IMG/VR virus record: IMGVR_UViG_3300031857_000536
Span: 1 to 38,305 of that record
Direction: 5' to 3' (one strand)
Origin: a virus
Length of the DNA stretch: 38,305 nt
The notes under the pieces are model-generated. The model was not told the origin of the DNA, searched no databases, and saw nothing but the letters and a program-made list of their open reading frames with translations. The position numbers and the translations under genes were made by a program. Below, one piece after another: positions 13,495-20,014 of the stretch (position 1 is its first letter; every line of letters begins with the position of its first letter).

Positions 13495-14520
13495 ATGTTA
13501 GAAAAACTAAACAAATATTACGAAGACGGATTACTTTACAAACAAGTACATCCATCGCTTCCATTAACCATATGGAATTATACTGAAAAAGTTCAGTACG
13601 AAAACCTGTGGGATGAGGTGACTCTTATGTGTAGAGGTTTAGTTACCGACGACAATGGAGATATAGTCGCAACACCATTCCAAAAGTTCTTCAACATAGA
13701 AGAAGGAAAATTTGAACCAACTGAAAAATTTGAAGTTTATGAAAAAATGGACGGTTCGTTAGGTATTGTATTTTGGTATCGAGGTCAATGGGTAGTTGCC
13801 ACTCGTGGTTCATTCACCTCAGACCAAGCAAACAAAGCAAGAGAAATCTTAAAAAAATACAACACCGACATAATGTTCAGACACCTGACTTTCTGCTTTG
13901 AAATCATCTATCCGGAGAACAGAATTGTTTTGGATTATGGTAATGATGAGAAACTAGTCCTATTAGGAACCTTTGACAAAAACGGAAAAGAAACTGATTC
14001 TGAAATATGGTCACAATGGGGGTTTGACGTGGTTAAAAAATACGATGGTATCAACGACTACAAAGAACTTAAACAAATGGTTAAAAACGACCAAGAAGGG
14101 TTCGTGGTGAAGTTCTCCAATGGGGATAGAGTTAAAGTGAAAGGTGTTGAATATCTACGTCTTCACAAAATAATGACTAATGTTACCACAACCGGTATAT
14201 GGGAGTATTTGAAAAATGGTGAGGATGTGATGGAATTATTAAAAGATGTTCCGGATGAATTTTATAAAAAAATTGAATCTTACATCAAAGATTTAAGATA
14301 CTCTTACTTCCAAATATCTGAAGATGCGGGTAAAAGATTTGATTATATGATGTATGGTAAATACAACGACAAAGAACCAATCACAGATAGAAAAGAGTTT
14401 GCTGAGTGGGTATTTACCCAACCTAAACATATGTCAGGAATTCTATTTAGAATGTTTGATAAGAAAGATTACTCAGAAATCATATGGAATCTAATCAGAC
14501 CTGAATTCAAAAAATTGTAA
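13495..14520 (+). CDS. T4 Rnl1-type RNA ligase
   Basis: A 341-residue ATP-dependent RNA ligase, close to T4 Rnl1 in length and motif order. Nucleotidyl-transfer motif I is KMDGSLG with the adenylated Lys84, motif III FCFEIIYPENRIV near 133-145, motif IV EGFVVK at 201-206 and motif V KVKG at 214-217. It seals 5'-phosphate to 3'-OH RNA ends, classically repairing tRNAs cut in the anticodon loop by host nucleases. Last gene of the repair operon, followed by a terminator. It could also join or circularise the permuted tRNA-like RNAs encoded at 18044-18314; that link is inference. Confidence 0.93.
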   Translation: MLEKLNKYYEDGLLYKQVHPSLPLTIWNYTEKVQYENLWDEVTLMCRGLVTDDNGDIVATPFQKFFNIEEGKFEPTEKFEVYEKMDGSLGIVFWYRGQWVVATRGSFTSDQANKAREILKKYNTDIMFRHLTFCFEIIYPENRIVLDYGNDEKLVLLGTFDKNGKETDSEIWSQWGFDVVKKYDGINDYKELKQMVKNDQEGFVVKFSNGDRVKVKGVEYLRLHKIMTNVTTTGIWEYLKNGEDVMELLKDVPDEFYKKIESYIKDLRYSYFQISEDAGKRFDYMMYGKYNDKEPITDRKEFAEWVFTQPKHMSGILFRMFDKKDYSEIIWNLIRPEFKKL

Positions 14521-14549
14521 AAAAGTGGGACATTAGTTCCACTTTTTTT
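14521..14549 (+). terminator. intrinsic terminator of the RNA-repair operon
   Basis: AAAAGTGGGAC-ATTA-GTTCCACTTTT with a T tract; one G-T pair in the stem. Confidence 0.88.
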
Positions 14550-14559
14550 ATTTAATTAC

Positions 14560-14567
14560 TATTTATA
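14560..14567 (+). promoter_or_regulatory. TATTTATA box, putative phage promoter
   Basis: Ends 20 bases before the GAF protein start codon, right after the terminator. Confidence 0.4.
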
Positions 14568-14587
14568 GGTTATATAAATATGTAAAT

Positions 14588-15193
14588 ATGAGTGCATCAA
14601 TAATAGTGGCGTTTATTACAGGGGTTTTAGGTCCCGTTCTATTATTATTCATTAAGAATAAATTAGAGAAAAAAACAGAAAAACCGGATATGGTATTGGA
14701 AACATTAAAAGTTAGTGAACTTGTAATGACCAAATTAGAACATATTAAGGAAGAGTATAAGTCAGATAGAGTTTGGATAACTCAATTTCATAATGGGGGT
14801 AATTTTTATCCAACCGGAAAATCAATAGCAAAATTCAGTATTATGTATGAAGTTGTTGGTGCCGGAGTACCATCAGTTCAATCAAATTTCCGAAACATCC
14901 CTGTTAATTTATTTAGCCGTTCAATAAATAATTTATTAGAAAATGGTTCTATTGAAATCCCTGATTATAAGGATGAGACAGTTGCTACTTATGGTTTAAA
15001 ATATATCGCTGAAGATACAGGTTGTAAATCCGGATATTTATTCGCAATAAAAACTATCGAAGGTAAATTCATAGGGACATTAGGTTTAGACTATACAAAA
15101 AGAAAAACTAAATTAGATAATGATTCGATAAATGATTTAGAACATCAATCAGCTTTAATTGGAGGTGTTTTAATGACACATTTACAACAATAA
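14588..15193 (+). CDS. membrane-anchored GAF-like domain protein
   Basis: A 201-residue protein. A single N-terminal hydrophobic span (about residues 3-23) is followed by a Lys-rich linker and a GAF/PAS-like domain, recognised by WITQFHNGGNFYPTG, a long helix and YLFAIKTIEGKFIGTLGLDY, a typical GAF strand-turn-strand ending. GAF domains bind small molecules or mediate dimerisation; in phages the role is unclear. It opens a three-gene unit with two cell-wall-hydrolase-like proteins, so a role in lysis timing or membrane placement of these is possible. Confidence 0.6.
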   Translation: MSASIIVAFITGVLGPVLLLFIKNKLEKKTEKPDMVLETLKVSELVMTKLEHIKEEYKSDRVWITQFHNGGNFYPTGKSIAKFSIMYEVVGAGVPSVQSNFRNIPVNLFSRSINNLLENGSIEIPDYKDETVATYGLKYIAEDTGCKSGYLFAIKTIEGKFIGTLGLDYTKRKTKLDNDSINDLEHQSALIGGVLMTHLQQ

Positions 15194-15194
15194 T

Positions 15195-15863
15195 ATGAAA
15201 AAACTAATACAATTATTAGAAATATCTACATCTGAATTTAGAACTAAAATAAAAGGTTTAGGACATTCTGAAAAGGGGAGTGAATTAACTTCAGGTGGTG
15301 ATTTAAATGCGGAATTTTTAGATATATTATCTTTATTATTTGCTGAATGGGAAACAACAAACCCTAATTGTAATTTAATTTTTACTTCAGGAAATGATGC
15401 GTTCCATAAAGGAATTACAACATATGTTAGTAGACATACTAAAGGTGAGGCAGTCGATGTTACATTAGACCAATCTTGTCGTTCAGCGTTTATCACATTA
15501 TTGAATACGTATAAATCAAAATATAATGGTTTCTCATTTATTGATGAATACACTAATCCTACAGCAAAAGCTACTGGAGGACATTTTCACATATCATATA
15601 GAAAAGGTGACCCTGAAGGTTCAGGTAAGTCTTCATCAACAGATGCTTCATCAACAGATGCTTCATCAACAGATACTTCATCAACAGATACTTCATCATC
15701 AACAACAACAAACTCTTCTTCAGGTGAATTTGACACAGTCGCACAAAACATTCAAAATGGTATTTTAGGTTCTTTAACCAGTGCCGCTATTATGAAAGAA
15801 AGTGTATCTCTTAAAGAACAACGATTAATTAATAATATTAAAAAAATAAAAAAATTATTATAA
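15195..15863 (+). CDS. M15-type endolysin (zinc peptidase)
   Basis: A 222-residue protein with an M15 peptidase domain. The zinc and catalytic set is His81 and Asp88 in RHTKGEAVDVT, and His130/His132 in GGHFHISY, as in D-Ala-D-Ala carboxypeptidases and phage L-alanyl-D-glutamate endolysins. It would cut peptidoglycan peptides. The catalytic part (to about 140) is followed by a Ser-Thr-Asp repeat linker (about 145-175) and a basic coiled tail ending LINNIKKIKKLL. No signal peptide, so release needs a holin or the tail structure. A closely similar C-terminal tail occurs in the next protein, suggesting a shared docking tag. Confidence 0.85.
   Translation: MKKLIQLLEISTSEFRTKIKGLGHSEKGSELTSGGDLNAEFLDILSLLFAEWETTNPNCNLIFTSGNDAFHKGITTYVSRHTKGEAVDVTLDQSCRSAFITLLNTYKSKYNGFSFIDEYTNPTAKATGGHFHISYRKGDPEGSGKSSSTDASSTDASSTDTSSTDTSSSTTTNSSSGEFDTVAQNIQNGILGSLTSAAIMKESVSLKEQRLINNIKKIKKLL
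15640..15706 (+). repeat. Ser-Thr-Asp coding repeat in the endolysin linker
   Basis: Tandem 12-base units coding SSTD plus A or T, nearly identical in DNA, so recently expanded. Confidence 0.85.
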
Positions 15864-16432
15864 TGGTTAAGTTTGAATTACCCGTATCAGGTGGTAGACC
15901 ATCTGATTTATCATCTAAAGAAATTACTATAAGTAGTTATCAAGGAAATTTAGTACGTTCACCTTATGATGGTGTTGTAGCAAGTGTGGATGTAAATAAT
16001 TGTGGTGGTAATGTCAAAATTAAACATATTGTTGGAAATGATGTAGTTCACTCTAATTTTTGTGAAGTTAACCGAATAACTGTTAATCAAGGTGATAATA
16101 TCAGAAAAGGTAATAGTATTGGTATTATGGGTGATAAAGACTTAAAATATTCAATTTTAAATAATAGTAATAAAAAAGTAAGGTTAGAACCGTTTTTTGA
16201 TGGAATAGATACAAAAACTTCAGAAAAGGAAAAAGAAAAGGAAAAAGAAAAGGAAAAAGAAAAGGAAAAAGATAAACAATCTTCTTACACTTCGACATTT
16301 CACGACTCATTTATAAAATCTATGTTATTTCCATTTGGGGCAGTTGAAAAACTACTCGGGAGTAAATCTAAAGCTGTTTCGGAGAATAAAATACTCCAAG
16401 AAGAAATAGAAAGAATCAAAAAATTATTATAA
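15863..16432 (+). CDS. degenerate M23-like (LytM-fold) protein
   Basis: A 189-residue protein. Residues 30-92 follow the LytM/M23 pattern (VRSPYDGVVASVD, GGNVKIKHIVGN, VNQGDNIRKGNSIGIMG), but the expected HxxxD and the HLH zinc ligands are missing (HSNF stands at the second site). It is therefore probably an inactive M23-fold or lipoyl-like carrier domain. It has a Lys-Glu repeat linker (about 119-136) and a coiled-coil end ILQEEIERIKKLL. Stop and start overlap with the endolysin by one base. Possibly a tail-associated structural partner of the endolysin. Confidence 0.6.
   Translation: MVKFELPVSGGRPSDLSSKEITISSYQGNLVRSPYDGVVASVDVNNCGGNVKIKHIVGNDVVHSNFCEVNRITVNQGDNIRKGNSIGIMGDKDLKYSILNNSNKKVRLEPFFDGIDTKTSEKEKEKEKEKEKEKEKDKQSSYTSTFHDSFIKSMLFPFGAVEKLLGSKSKAVSENKILQEEIERIKKLL
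16223..16275 (+). repeat. GAAAAGGAAAAA coding repeat (Lys-Glu)
   Basis: Tandem purine-only 12-base units coding KEKE. Low-complexity and likely to vary in length between isolates. Confidence 0.85.
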
Positions 16433-16435
16433 TAA

Positions 16436-16464
16436 AAAACCCCTCCGGAAAGAGGGGTTATTTG
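16436..16464. terminator. bidirectional terminator
   Basis: AACCCCTC-CGGAAA-GAGGGGTT flanked by A-rich and T-rich tracts. It ends both the lysis unit (+) and the lipoprotein gene (-). Confidence 0.88.
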
Positions 16465-16466
16465 TT

Positions 16467-16643
16467 TTATTTCACTTGAGTAGTATCTACTTTGGTAGTG
16501 TCTACGGCTGTTGTATCTACTAATGTAGAATCCACACAAGTTGAATCTGTACATACTTCAGTTGATTCTTCTGTGTTTACTTTTTTACAAGATGTTAATG
16601 ATAATGTTGCAATCACTGTAAGTGCTAATAATACTTTTTTCAT
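16467..16643 (-). CDS. small lipoprotein (58 aa)
   Basis: Minus-strand ORF starting MKKVLLALTVIATLSLTSCK, a clear lipoprotein signal with lipobox LTSC. The mature part is a Val-Asp-Thr-Thr repeat (VDSTLVDTTAVDTTKVDTTQ) like a short extended stalk, plus two Cys in CTDSTC. It ends right at the shared terminator. It looks like a surface or periplasmic lipoprotein made by the phage, possibly for superinfection exclusion; the role is inference. Confidence 0.65.
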   Translation of the reverse strand: MKKVLLALTVIATLSLTSCKKVNTEESTEVCTDSTCVDSTLVDTTAVDTTKVDTTQVK

Positions 16644-16778
16644 AATACTTTTTGTTTAAATTAATTTTTAAGTTCGTTAAATAAATAGTTAATTAAATCC
16701 ACTAAGTCAAACATTATACCAAAAAAAATTTACGTAATCGTTGTAGTAAAAAATATTTTTAAAATTTTTCAAAATAAA

Positions 16779-16809
16779 TTTGGCAGAACAAAAAATAACC
16801 GTATCTTTG
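16779..16809 (+). promoter_or_regulatory. Bacteroidetes-type promoter
   Basis: TTTG at 16779-16782 and TATCTTTG at 16802-16809, spacer 19, 23 bases before the ATG at 16833. Confidence 0.82.
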
Positions 16810-16832
16810 TATCGGATTTAAAACTAATCATT

Positions 16833-17087
16833 ATGGCAAAAGAGAAATTGTATAGAAATGTTAATGGTGAATACCTATATTTATTTAATTGGATTGGTGG
16901 TGGATTTAACGATGTGTGGGCACCAAGTAAAAGAGAGGCTTACGCTAAGGTGGTGAGAGAACACAAAGAGCACGAGAAGAAATACCCAACTCACGTTAAG
17001 TTGAGACCGGATTATAAGACAATGAGAAAATGTACTTATTCCGAGTATCAAGCACAAAACCGAATGGGTTGGATGATGAGTATGTAA
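16833..17087 (+). CDS. hypothetical protein (84 aa)
   Basis: An 84-residue soluble basic protein (MAKEKLYRNVNGEYLYLFNW), with aromatic-rich strands at the start and a Lys/His/Glu-rich helix in the middle. Not recognised. First gene of a promoter-led run of four small genes, the rest of which are membrane or secreted, so it may be an early accessory factor. No motif suggests DNA binding or catalysis. Confidence 0.6.
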   Translation: MAKEKLYRNVNGEYLYLFNWIGGGFNDVWAPSKREAYAKVVREHKEHEKKYPTHVKLRPDYKTMRKCTYSEYQAQNRMGWMMSM

Positions 17088-17100
17088 AAAATAAAAAATT

Positions 17101-17286
17101 ATGAAAAAAAGTTATTTAGTTTGGGTATTGGGGGTTATCTTCCTAAGTTCGGTTACATTAACGTCTTGTGGTTCACATTGTTCAAGAACCAAAAGATATT
17201 GGAGAAATCACAGATGTGTGGAGACAAATCAAACATTAAAATATTTTAATAAAAAAATAAAAAAAACAAAAGTTCAATTAGGATAA
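17101..17286 (+). CDS. small lipoprotein (61 aa)
   Basis: Starts MKKSYLVWVLGVIFLSSVTL and reaches the lipobox LTSC at residues 20-23, so Cys23 should be lipidated. The mature part has three more Cys or Cys-like positions and a strongly basic tail. It resembles the lipoprotein at 12898 in design: short, basic, Tyr/Lys rich. Third small lipoprotein in the window; likely inserted in the inner leaflet of a host membrane. Function unknown. Confidence 0.65.
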   Translation: MKKSYLVWVLGVIFLSSVTLTSCGSHCSRTKRYWRNHRCVETNQTLKYFNKKIKKTKVQLG

Positions 17287-17290
17287 AATT

Positions 17291-17446
17291 ATGGTAATAT
17301 TATTAGTACAATTAGGGTTAATGGGATTAAATCTATATGTGGGAAAAATCAAACAAGAAAATGGTCAAAATCCGGCGTTCACTTATTTCGTGGCAGGAAT
17401 GTGTTGTATGGGAGCCATTCACGCATTTATTAAATTAGTTTCATAA
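17291..17446 (+). CDS. small membrane protein (51 aa)
   Basis: Starts MVILLVQLGLMGLNLYVGKI and has a second hydrophobic span FVAGMCCMGAIHAFIKLVS, so two membrane helices with a short polar loop. Its stop overlaps the next ATG by one base, which supports translation. Holin-like in size and topology but far from the endolysin, so this is only a possibility. Confidence 0.6.
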   Translation: MVILLVQLGLMGLNLYVGKIKQENGQNPAFTYFVAGMCCMGAIHAFIKLVS

Positions 17447-17952
17447 TGAAGAAAGTTTTTATTACATTATCGTTATTAATAGCATTACACTCCTCGTATT
17501 CTCAAAGTAGAAAAGTGGTGGTTGATAAATGTATCAATAAATCAGAGATAAACGGACCAACCGGAGTTATATGTTCTAATATTGAGAGAAATAAATGGTT
17601 TACATTAACACCAAATTTCCAATTGGACGGTAATAGATTAAGTATGTCCGGATTCTTAGTTATAAGAATGGGGATTGGTAATTTAACTAAAGAAGACCAA
17701 TTATTCTTCTCATTTAAAGATGGTACCAAATTAAGATTGGAATTGGGGGGAGAACTTAACTCGGAGAATATAGTTTTTTTTAAATTAACAGATTTAGAAT
17801 TTTCAATCTTGAAACTTAAAGAAATTGAAACTGTACGTTATATTAACGGAAATGATTTTAGTTCATTCCAATATAGTATGGTTGGTGAAGAAAAAACGTA
17901 TTTTATAAATTTATTCAACAACTATTATATCCGAGAGGTGTATTGTGATTAA
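17446..17952 (+). CDS. secreted hypothetical protein (168 aa)
   Basis: A 168-residue protein with an N-terminal signal peptide (MKKVFITLSLLIALHSSYSQ; likely cleavage after the SYS region near residue 19). The mature domain is beta-rich with strands such as FTLTPNFQLDGNRLSMSGF and two Cys at 30 and 43. Similar secreted domains are common in Flavobacteria, so it could be host-derived. It is the last gene of the small-protein operon and ends just before the promoter of the odd tRNA-like array. Confidence 0.62.
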   Translation: MKKVFITLSLLIALHSSYSQSRKVVVDKCINKSEINGPTGVICSNIERNKWFTLTPNFQLDGNRLSMSGFLVIRMGIGNLTKEDQLFFSFKDGTKLRLELGGELNSENIVFFKLTDLEFSILKLKEIETVRYINGNDFSSFQYSMVGEEKTYFINLFNNYYIREVYCD

Positions 17953-17973
17953 ATAAAAAAAAGTAAAAAAAAG

Positions 17974-18005
17974 TTTGACAGATAAAAATAAATGTCTTAT
18001 CTTTG
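17974..18005 (+). promoter_or_regulatory. Bacteroidetes-type promoter for the permuted tRNA-like array
   Basis: TTTG at 17974-17977 and TATCTTTG at 17998-18005, spacer 20. No protein gene follows, so the product is RNA. Confidence 0.82.
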
Positions 18006-18043
18006 TAGAAGAAATAAAGTTCTTAAAATTATTGAAAAAATAG

Positions 18044-18116
18044 GTGGACGTTGTGTCGAGGATTCAAATCCCTCCGGTCTTAACCCCGTAGCTCAGATGG
18101 TAGAGCATACGTCCAC
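18044..18116 (+). ncRNA. circularly permuted tRNA-like RNA, unit A
   Basis: The 3' half of a tRNA (anticodon-stem strand, variable loop GTGTC, T arm GAGGA-TTCAAAT-CCCTC) comes first, and the 5' half (TAGCTCAGATGGTAGAGCA with D stem GCTC/GAGC) comes second. The outer ends pair as an 8-bp helix (GTGGACGT 18044-18051 with ACGTCCAC 18109-18116) that continues the anticodon stem. The acceptor ends face each other across a short linker but pair poorly (CGG/CCG plus AA/TT). No joining of the ends yields a 7-nt loop with U33, so ordinary decoding looks unlikely. Confidence 0.6.
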
Positions 18117-18126
18117 TAACTTATAT

Positions 18127-18217
18127 GGTATTATAGCTCAGTGGGGGATTTATCTCCCTTGGTAGAGCAGGAGTAACGAAAGACTCTGTGCCGGTGGTTC
18201 GAACCCACCTGATACCA
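18127..18217 (+). tRNA. tRNA-like gene with a D-loop hairpin insert and odd anticodon loop
   Basis: Acceptor GGTATTA/TGATACC and T arm GGTGG-TTCGAAC-CCACC are canonical. The D loop holds a 16-nt insert that folds as GGGGGAT/ATCTCCC. The anticodon stem GGAGT/ACTCT closes an 8-nt loop AACGAAAG with no U at position 33, so no codon can be assigned. It lies between the two permuted units on the same transcript. Confidence 0.6.
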
Positions 18218-18218
18218 C

Positions 18219-18314
18219 AAAATGTGTAGTGTAGAGTCGTTGGTTCGATTCCAACAACCGTAATCCTGGTGACCAAGGTTTAGCTGCAGTGGTAGAGCTT
18301 ACACAACACATTTT
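18219..18314 (+). ncRNA. circularly permuted tRNA-like RNA, unit C
   Basis: Same order as unit A: first the 3' half (GTGTA 18229-18233, variable loop GAGTC, T arm GTTGG-TTCGATT-CCAAC), then the 5' half (D arm GCTGCAGTGGTAGAGC, then TACAC 18300-18304). GTGTA pairs perfectly with TACAC as the anticodon stem. After one A-A mismatch the helix continues 9 bp outward (AAAATGTGT with ACACATTTT). AACC...GGTT forms the inner acceptor end. A T-rich run after 18311 would serve as terminator. Confidence 0.65.
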
Positions 18315-18342
18315 ATTTTTTTAAAAAAAGTTTTATAAAGTG

Positions 18343-18373
18343 TTTGACTTCTGAAAAAAATCACTTATCTTTG
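18343..18373 (+). promoter_or_regulatory. Bacteroidetes-type promoter for the giant RNA
   Basis: TTTG at 18343-18346 and TATCTTTG at 18366-18373, spacer 19. Start of RNA expected near 18380. Confidence 0.85.
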
Positions 18374-18379
18374 TAAAAC

Positions 18380-19290
18380 AAATTAGGGAAACCTAATACG
18401 TTCTTAGAAATTTTAGATTATCCATATAGTACTTAGGTATTATAAAAACGATAATGGGTGGTATATCATCCTTAAATAAACCGGGAAACCGGGATAAAGT
18501 GAATCTGTTGTGTTGACAGGTTTGCGGTCTCAGAAATGGGACTCGAGTATACAAGTCGGATATCATCTAACCTTGAGTATCGAGGGAAACTCTTTAGAGA
18601 AAGTGGTTGGGTGACCGGGCGATGTGGGTCGTCAGGTTGAGGTGGGAACACCAATAAGAATAACCGATAGGAATCAAACAAGAAATTAGGTCATCCAACT
18701 TAATGATTGTGGGTTCCAATATCAGAGGGGACTTAAAACCGAAAGGTAAGTTAGAGAACGAGTGGTGTCGCTACTAACCTTACGAAACATCTACCAAGAT
18801 GTCAGTTTGAAGTAATCTTAAAATATGAGAGTGGGGACACTCTACCGAGTAGACAAGTATTTTGTTGTTCAAAAGATAACGAAGCTTACGACAGACCTCT
18901 ACTTGGACACATCCACGACACAAATCTTATTCAAATTAAGTAAAACTAAAGAGATATAAGCAAAAGTGTCTGTCAGGTATCATCGACAAGGTGACTACAT
19001 AGTAACGAGCCGTTCGTTGCACAGGATGACCGCAAGTCAGAATGTATTCTTACGAAAAACCTCTACGGAGTCGAATCCGGAGTCAGGTCGCAAGCTTGAA
19101 GAGAGTTGAATAATAAGAGAGTAGATGATATCGAAAGGAGTGATTGGTCTAACCAATCGGCAATGAGGATTACATTCCAAAAGAATGTGGAAACGAAGGG
19201 AACCAATAATCCTTCCAAAGATTCTCAATAAGACGAGTATTCTCATCGTATTAAGCCAAAAGGTGTTACAGAAATGTGACACCTTTTTTT
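18380..19290 (+). ncRNA. giant structured RNA (~900 nt), GOLLD/ROOL-like candidate
   Basis: About 900 bases with a promoter at one end, a terminator at the other, and no plausible ORF on either strand. Many small hairpins with GNRA or related loops are visible: ATTAGG-GAAA-CCTAAT (18386), CCGG-GAAA-CCGG, GGTG-GGAA-CACC, AGAGTG-GGGA-CACTCT, GATTGGT-CTA-ACCAATC and ACATTC-CAAAA-GAATGT. Base composition is clearly more balanced than the AT-rich coding DNA. GOLLD RNAs are large, ornate, phage-borne and found near tRNA genes; size and setting fit that class best, ROOL being shorter. Membership is inference; it may be a new class. Confidence 0.7.
19258..19290 (+). terminator. intrinsic terminator of the giant RNA
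   Basis: AAGGTGT...ACACCTT stem with inner ACA/TGT pairs and seven or more T. It overlaps the end of the convergent HNH gene. Confidence 0.85.
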
Positions 19291-19292
19291 GT

Positions 19293-19835
19293 TTATAATA
19301 TTTTGTTCGATTTCCTTAAATTATCTTCAGACCATAATGGTTGTAGATTTGTGTAATGACATAATTGGTAAATTTCTTCTTCAGTTTTTGCGGAAGATAA
19401 AGGGATTTTATGGTCTATGTGCCAACCAAATAAACTATGATTATCCCAAGACATATTTTCTAAAAACTGAGATTCAATATGAAATTTTAGTTGTTGAGGT
19501 GTGCATCCAATAATGTCGATTGTTTTATTATTTTTTAATAAATTTTTGGTCTTTAAGTATTTTTTAATTCTATTTCTAACATAACATAATAATCTATATT
19601 GTGGGTCATTCTTAAATTTATCTCTACGATATTTGTTATGATAATCTGGATTATCTGTTATAAATTTTTTATTAGATTCTTTAATTTTTAATTTATTTTT
19701 TTCCTTATATATTTTAGTAATAAGTTTGGTACACTCTCTACATTCGGTTCTATAACCACTACGTCTTGATTTATTTATATTAAACTCACAAACTTCTTTT
19801 TCCTCTTTACACTTACTACAAACCTTTTTTTCCAT
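19293..19835 (-). CDS. HNH endonuclease with N-terminal zinc knuckles
   Basis: A 180-residue protein. The N-terminus has CSKCKEEK and CRECTK knuckles (a common head in phage HNH proteins). A basic helical middle is followed by an HNH core WHIDHKIPLSSA with the downstream HYTNLQPLW...N...K block. This is typical of free-standing homing-type nucleases in phages. It is encoded convergent with the giant RNA and ends on its terminator, so the RNA gene or its flank may be its cognate site. A ribbon-helix-helix gene overlaps its start by 20 bases, forming a two-gene operon. Confidence 0.85.
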   Translation of the reverse strand: MEKKVCSKCKEEKEVCEFNINKSRRSGYRTECRECTKLITKIYKEKNKLKIKESNKKFITDNPDYHNKYRRDKFKNDPQYRLLCYVRNRIKKYLKTKNLLKNNKTIDIIGCTPQQLKFHIESQFLENMSWDNHSLFGWHIDHKIPLSSAKTEEEIYQLCHYTNLQPLWSEDNLRKSNKIL

Positions 19836-19968
19836 AATGTTCTTTTAATAATGTTTCAATCAGACGAGATTTTTTAATCATCTCATCTTCCATTTTTTGA
19901 TATATCACCGGGTCAACACAGATGGTGAATTTTACTTTTTTGTCTTCTTCTTTTTTTCTTAATTTCAT
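19816..19968 (-). CDS. ribbon-helix-helix DNA-binding protein (50 aa)
   Basis: A 50-residue protein. After a Lys/Glu-rich start (MKLRKKEEDKK) comes the strand VKFTICVDP followed by two helices (VIYQKMEDEMIKKSRLIETLLKEHY), the shape of an Arc/CopG ribbon-helix-helix dimer. Such proteins bind DNA through the beta strand and often repress their own operon. It overlaps the HNH gene by 20 bases and would be co-transcribed from a minus-strand TATTTATA box 13 bases upstream. It may control nuclease expression. Confidence 0.7.
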   Translation of the reverse strand: MKLRKKEEDKKVKFTICVDPVIYQKMEDEMIKKSRLIETLLKEHYGKKGL

Positions 19969-19981
19969 AATGTCTCTTTAT

Positions 19982-19989
19982 TATAAATA
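19982..19989 (-). promoter_or_regulatory. TATTTATA box (minus strand)
   Basis: Reads TATTTATA on the minus strand, 13 bases before the ribbon-helix-helix start codon. Confidence 0.5.
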
Positions 19990-20014
19990 TCTAATAAAAT
20001 ACCAAAAGTCATAC

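Noticed and set aside
15182-15553. Minus-strand 123-residue ORF opposite the endolysin.
   Set aside because: The endolysin frame has clear M15 motifs; the opposite frame is a shadow.
18472-19282. Two short minus-strand ORFs inside the giant RNA region.
   Set aside because: They overlap dense hairpins, have no upstream promoter or start context, and show no protein-like pattern.
18380-19290. Group I intron or RNase P RNA as an explanation of the large RNA region.
   Set aside because: It has its own promoter and terminator and no flanking exon to be joined; no RNase P core motifs were seen. A covariance search would settle this.
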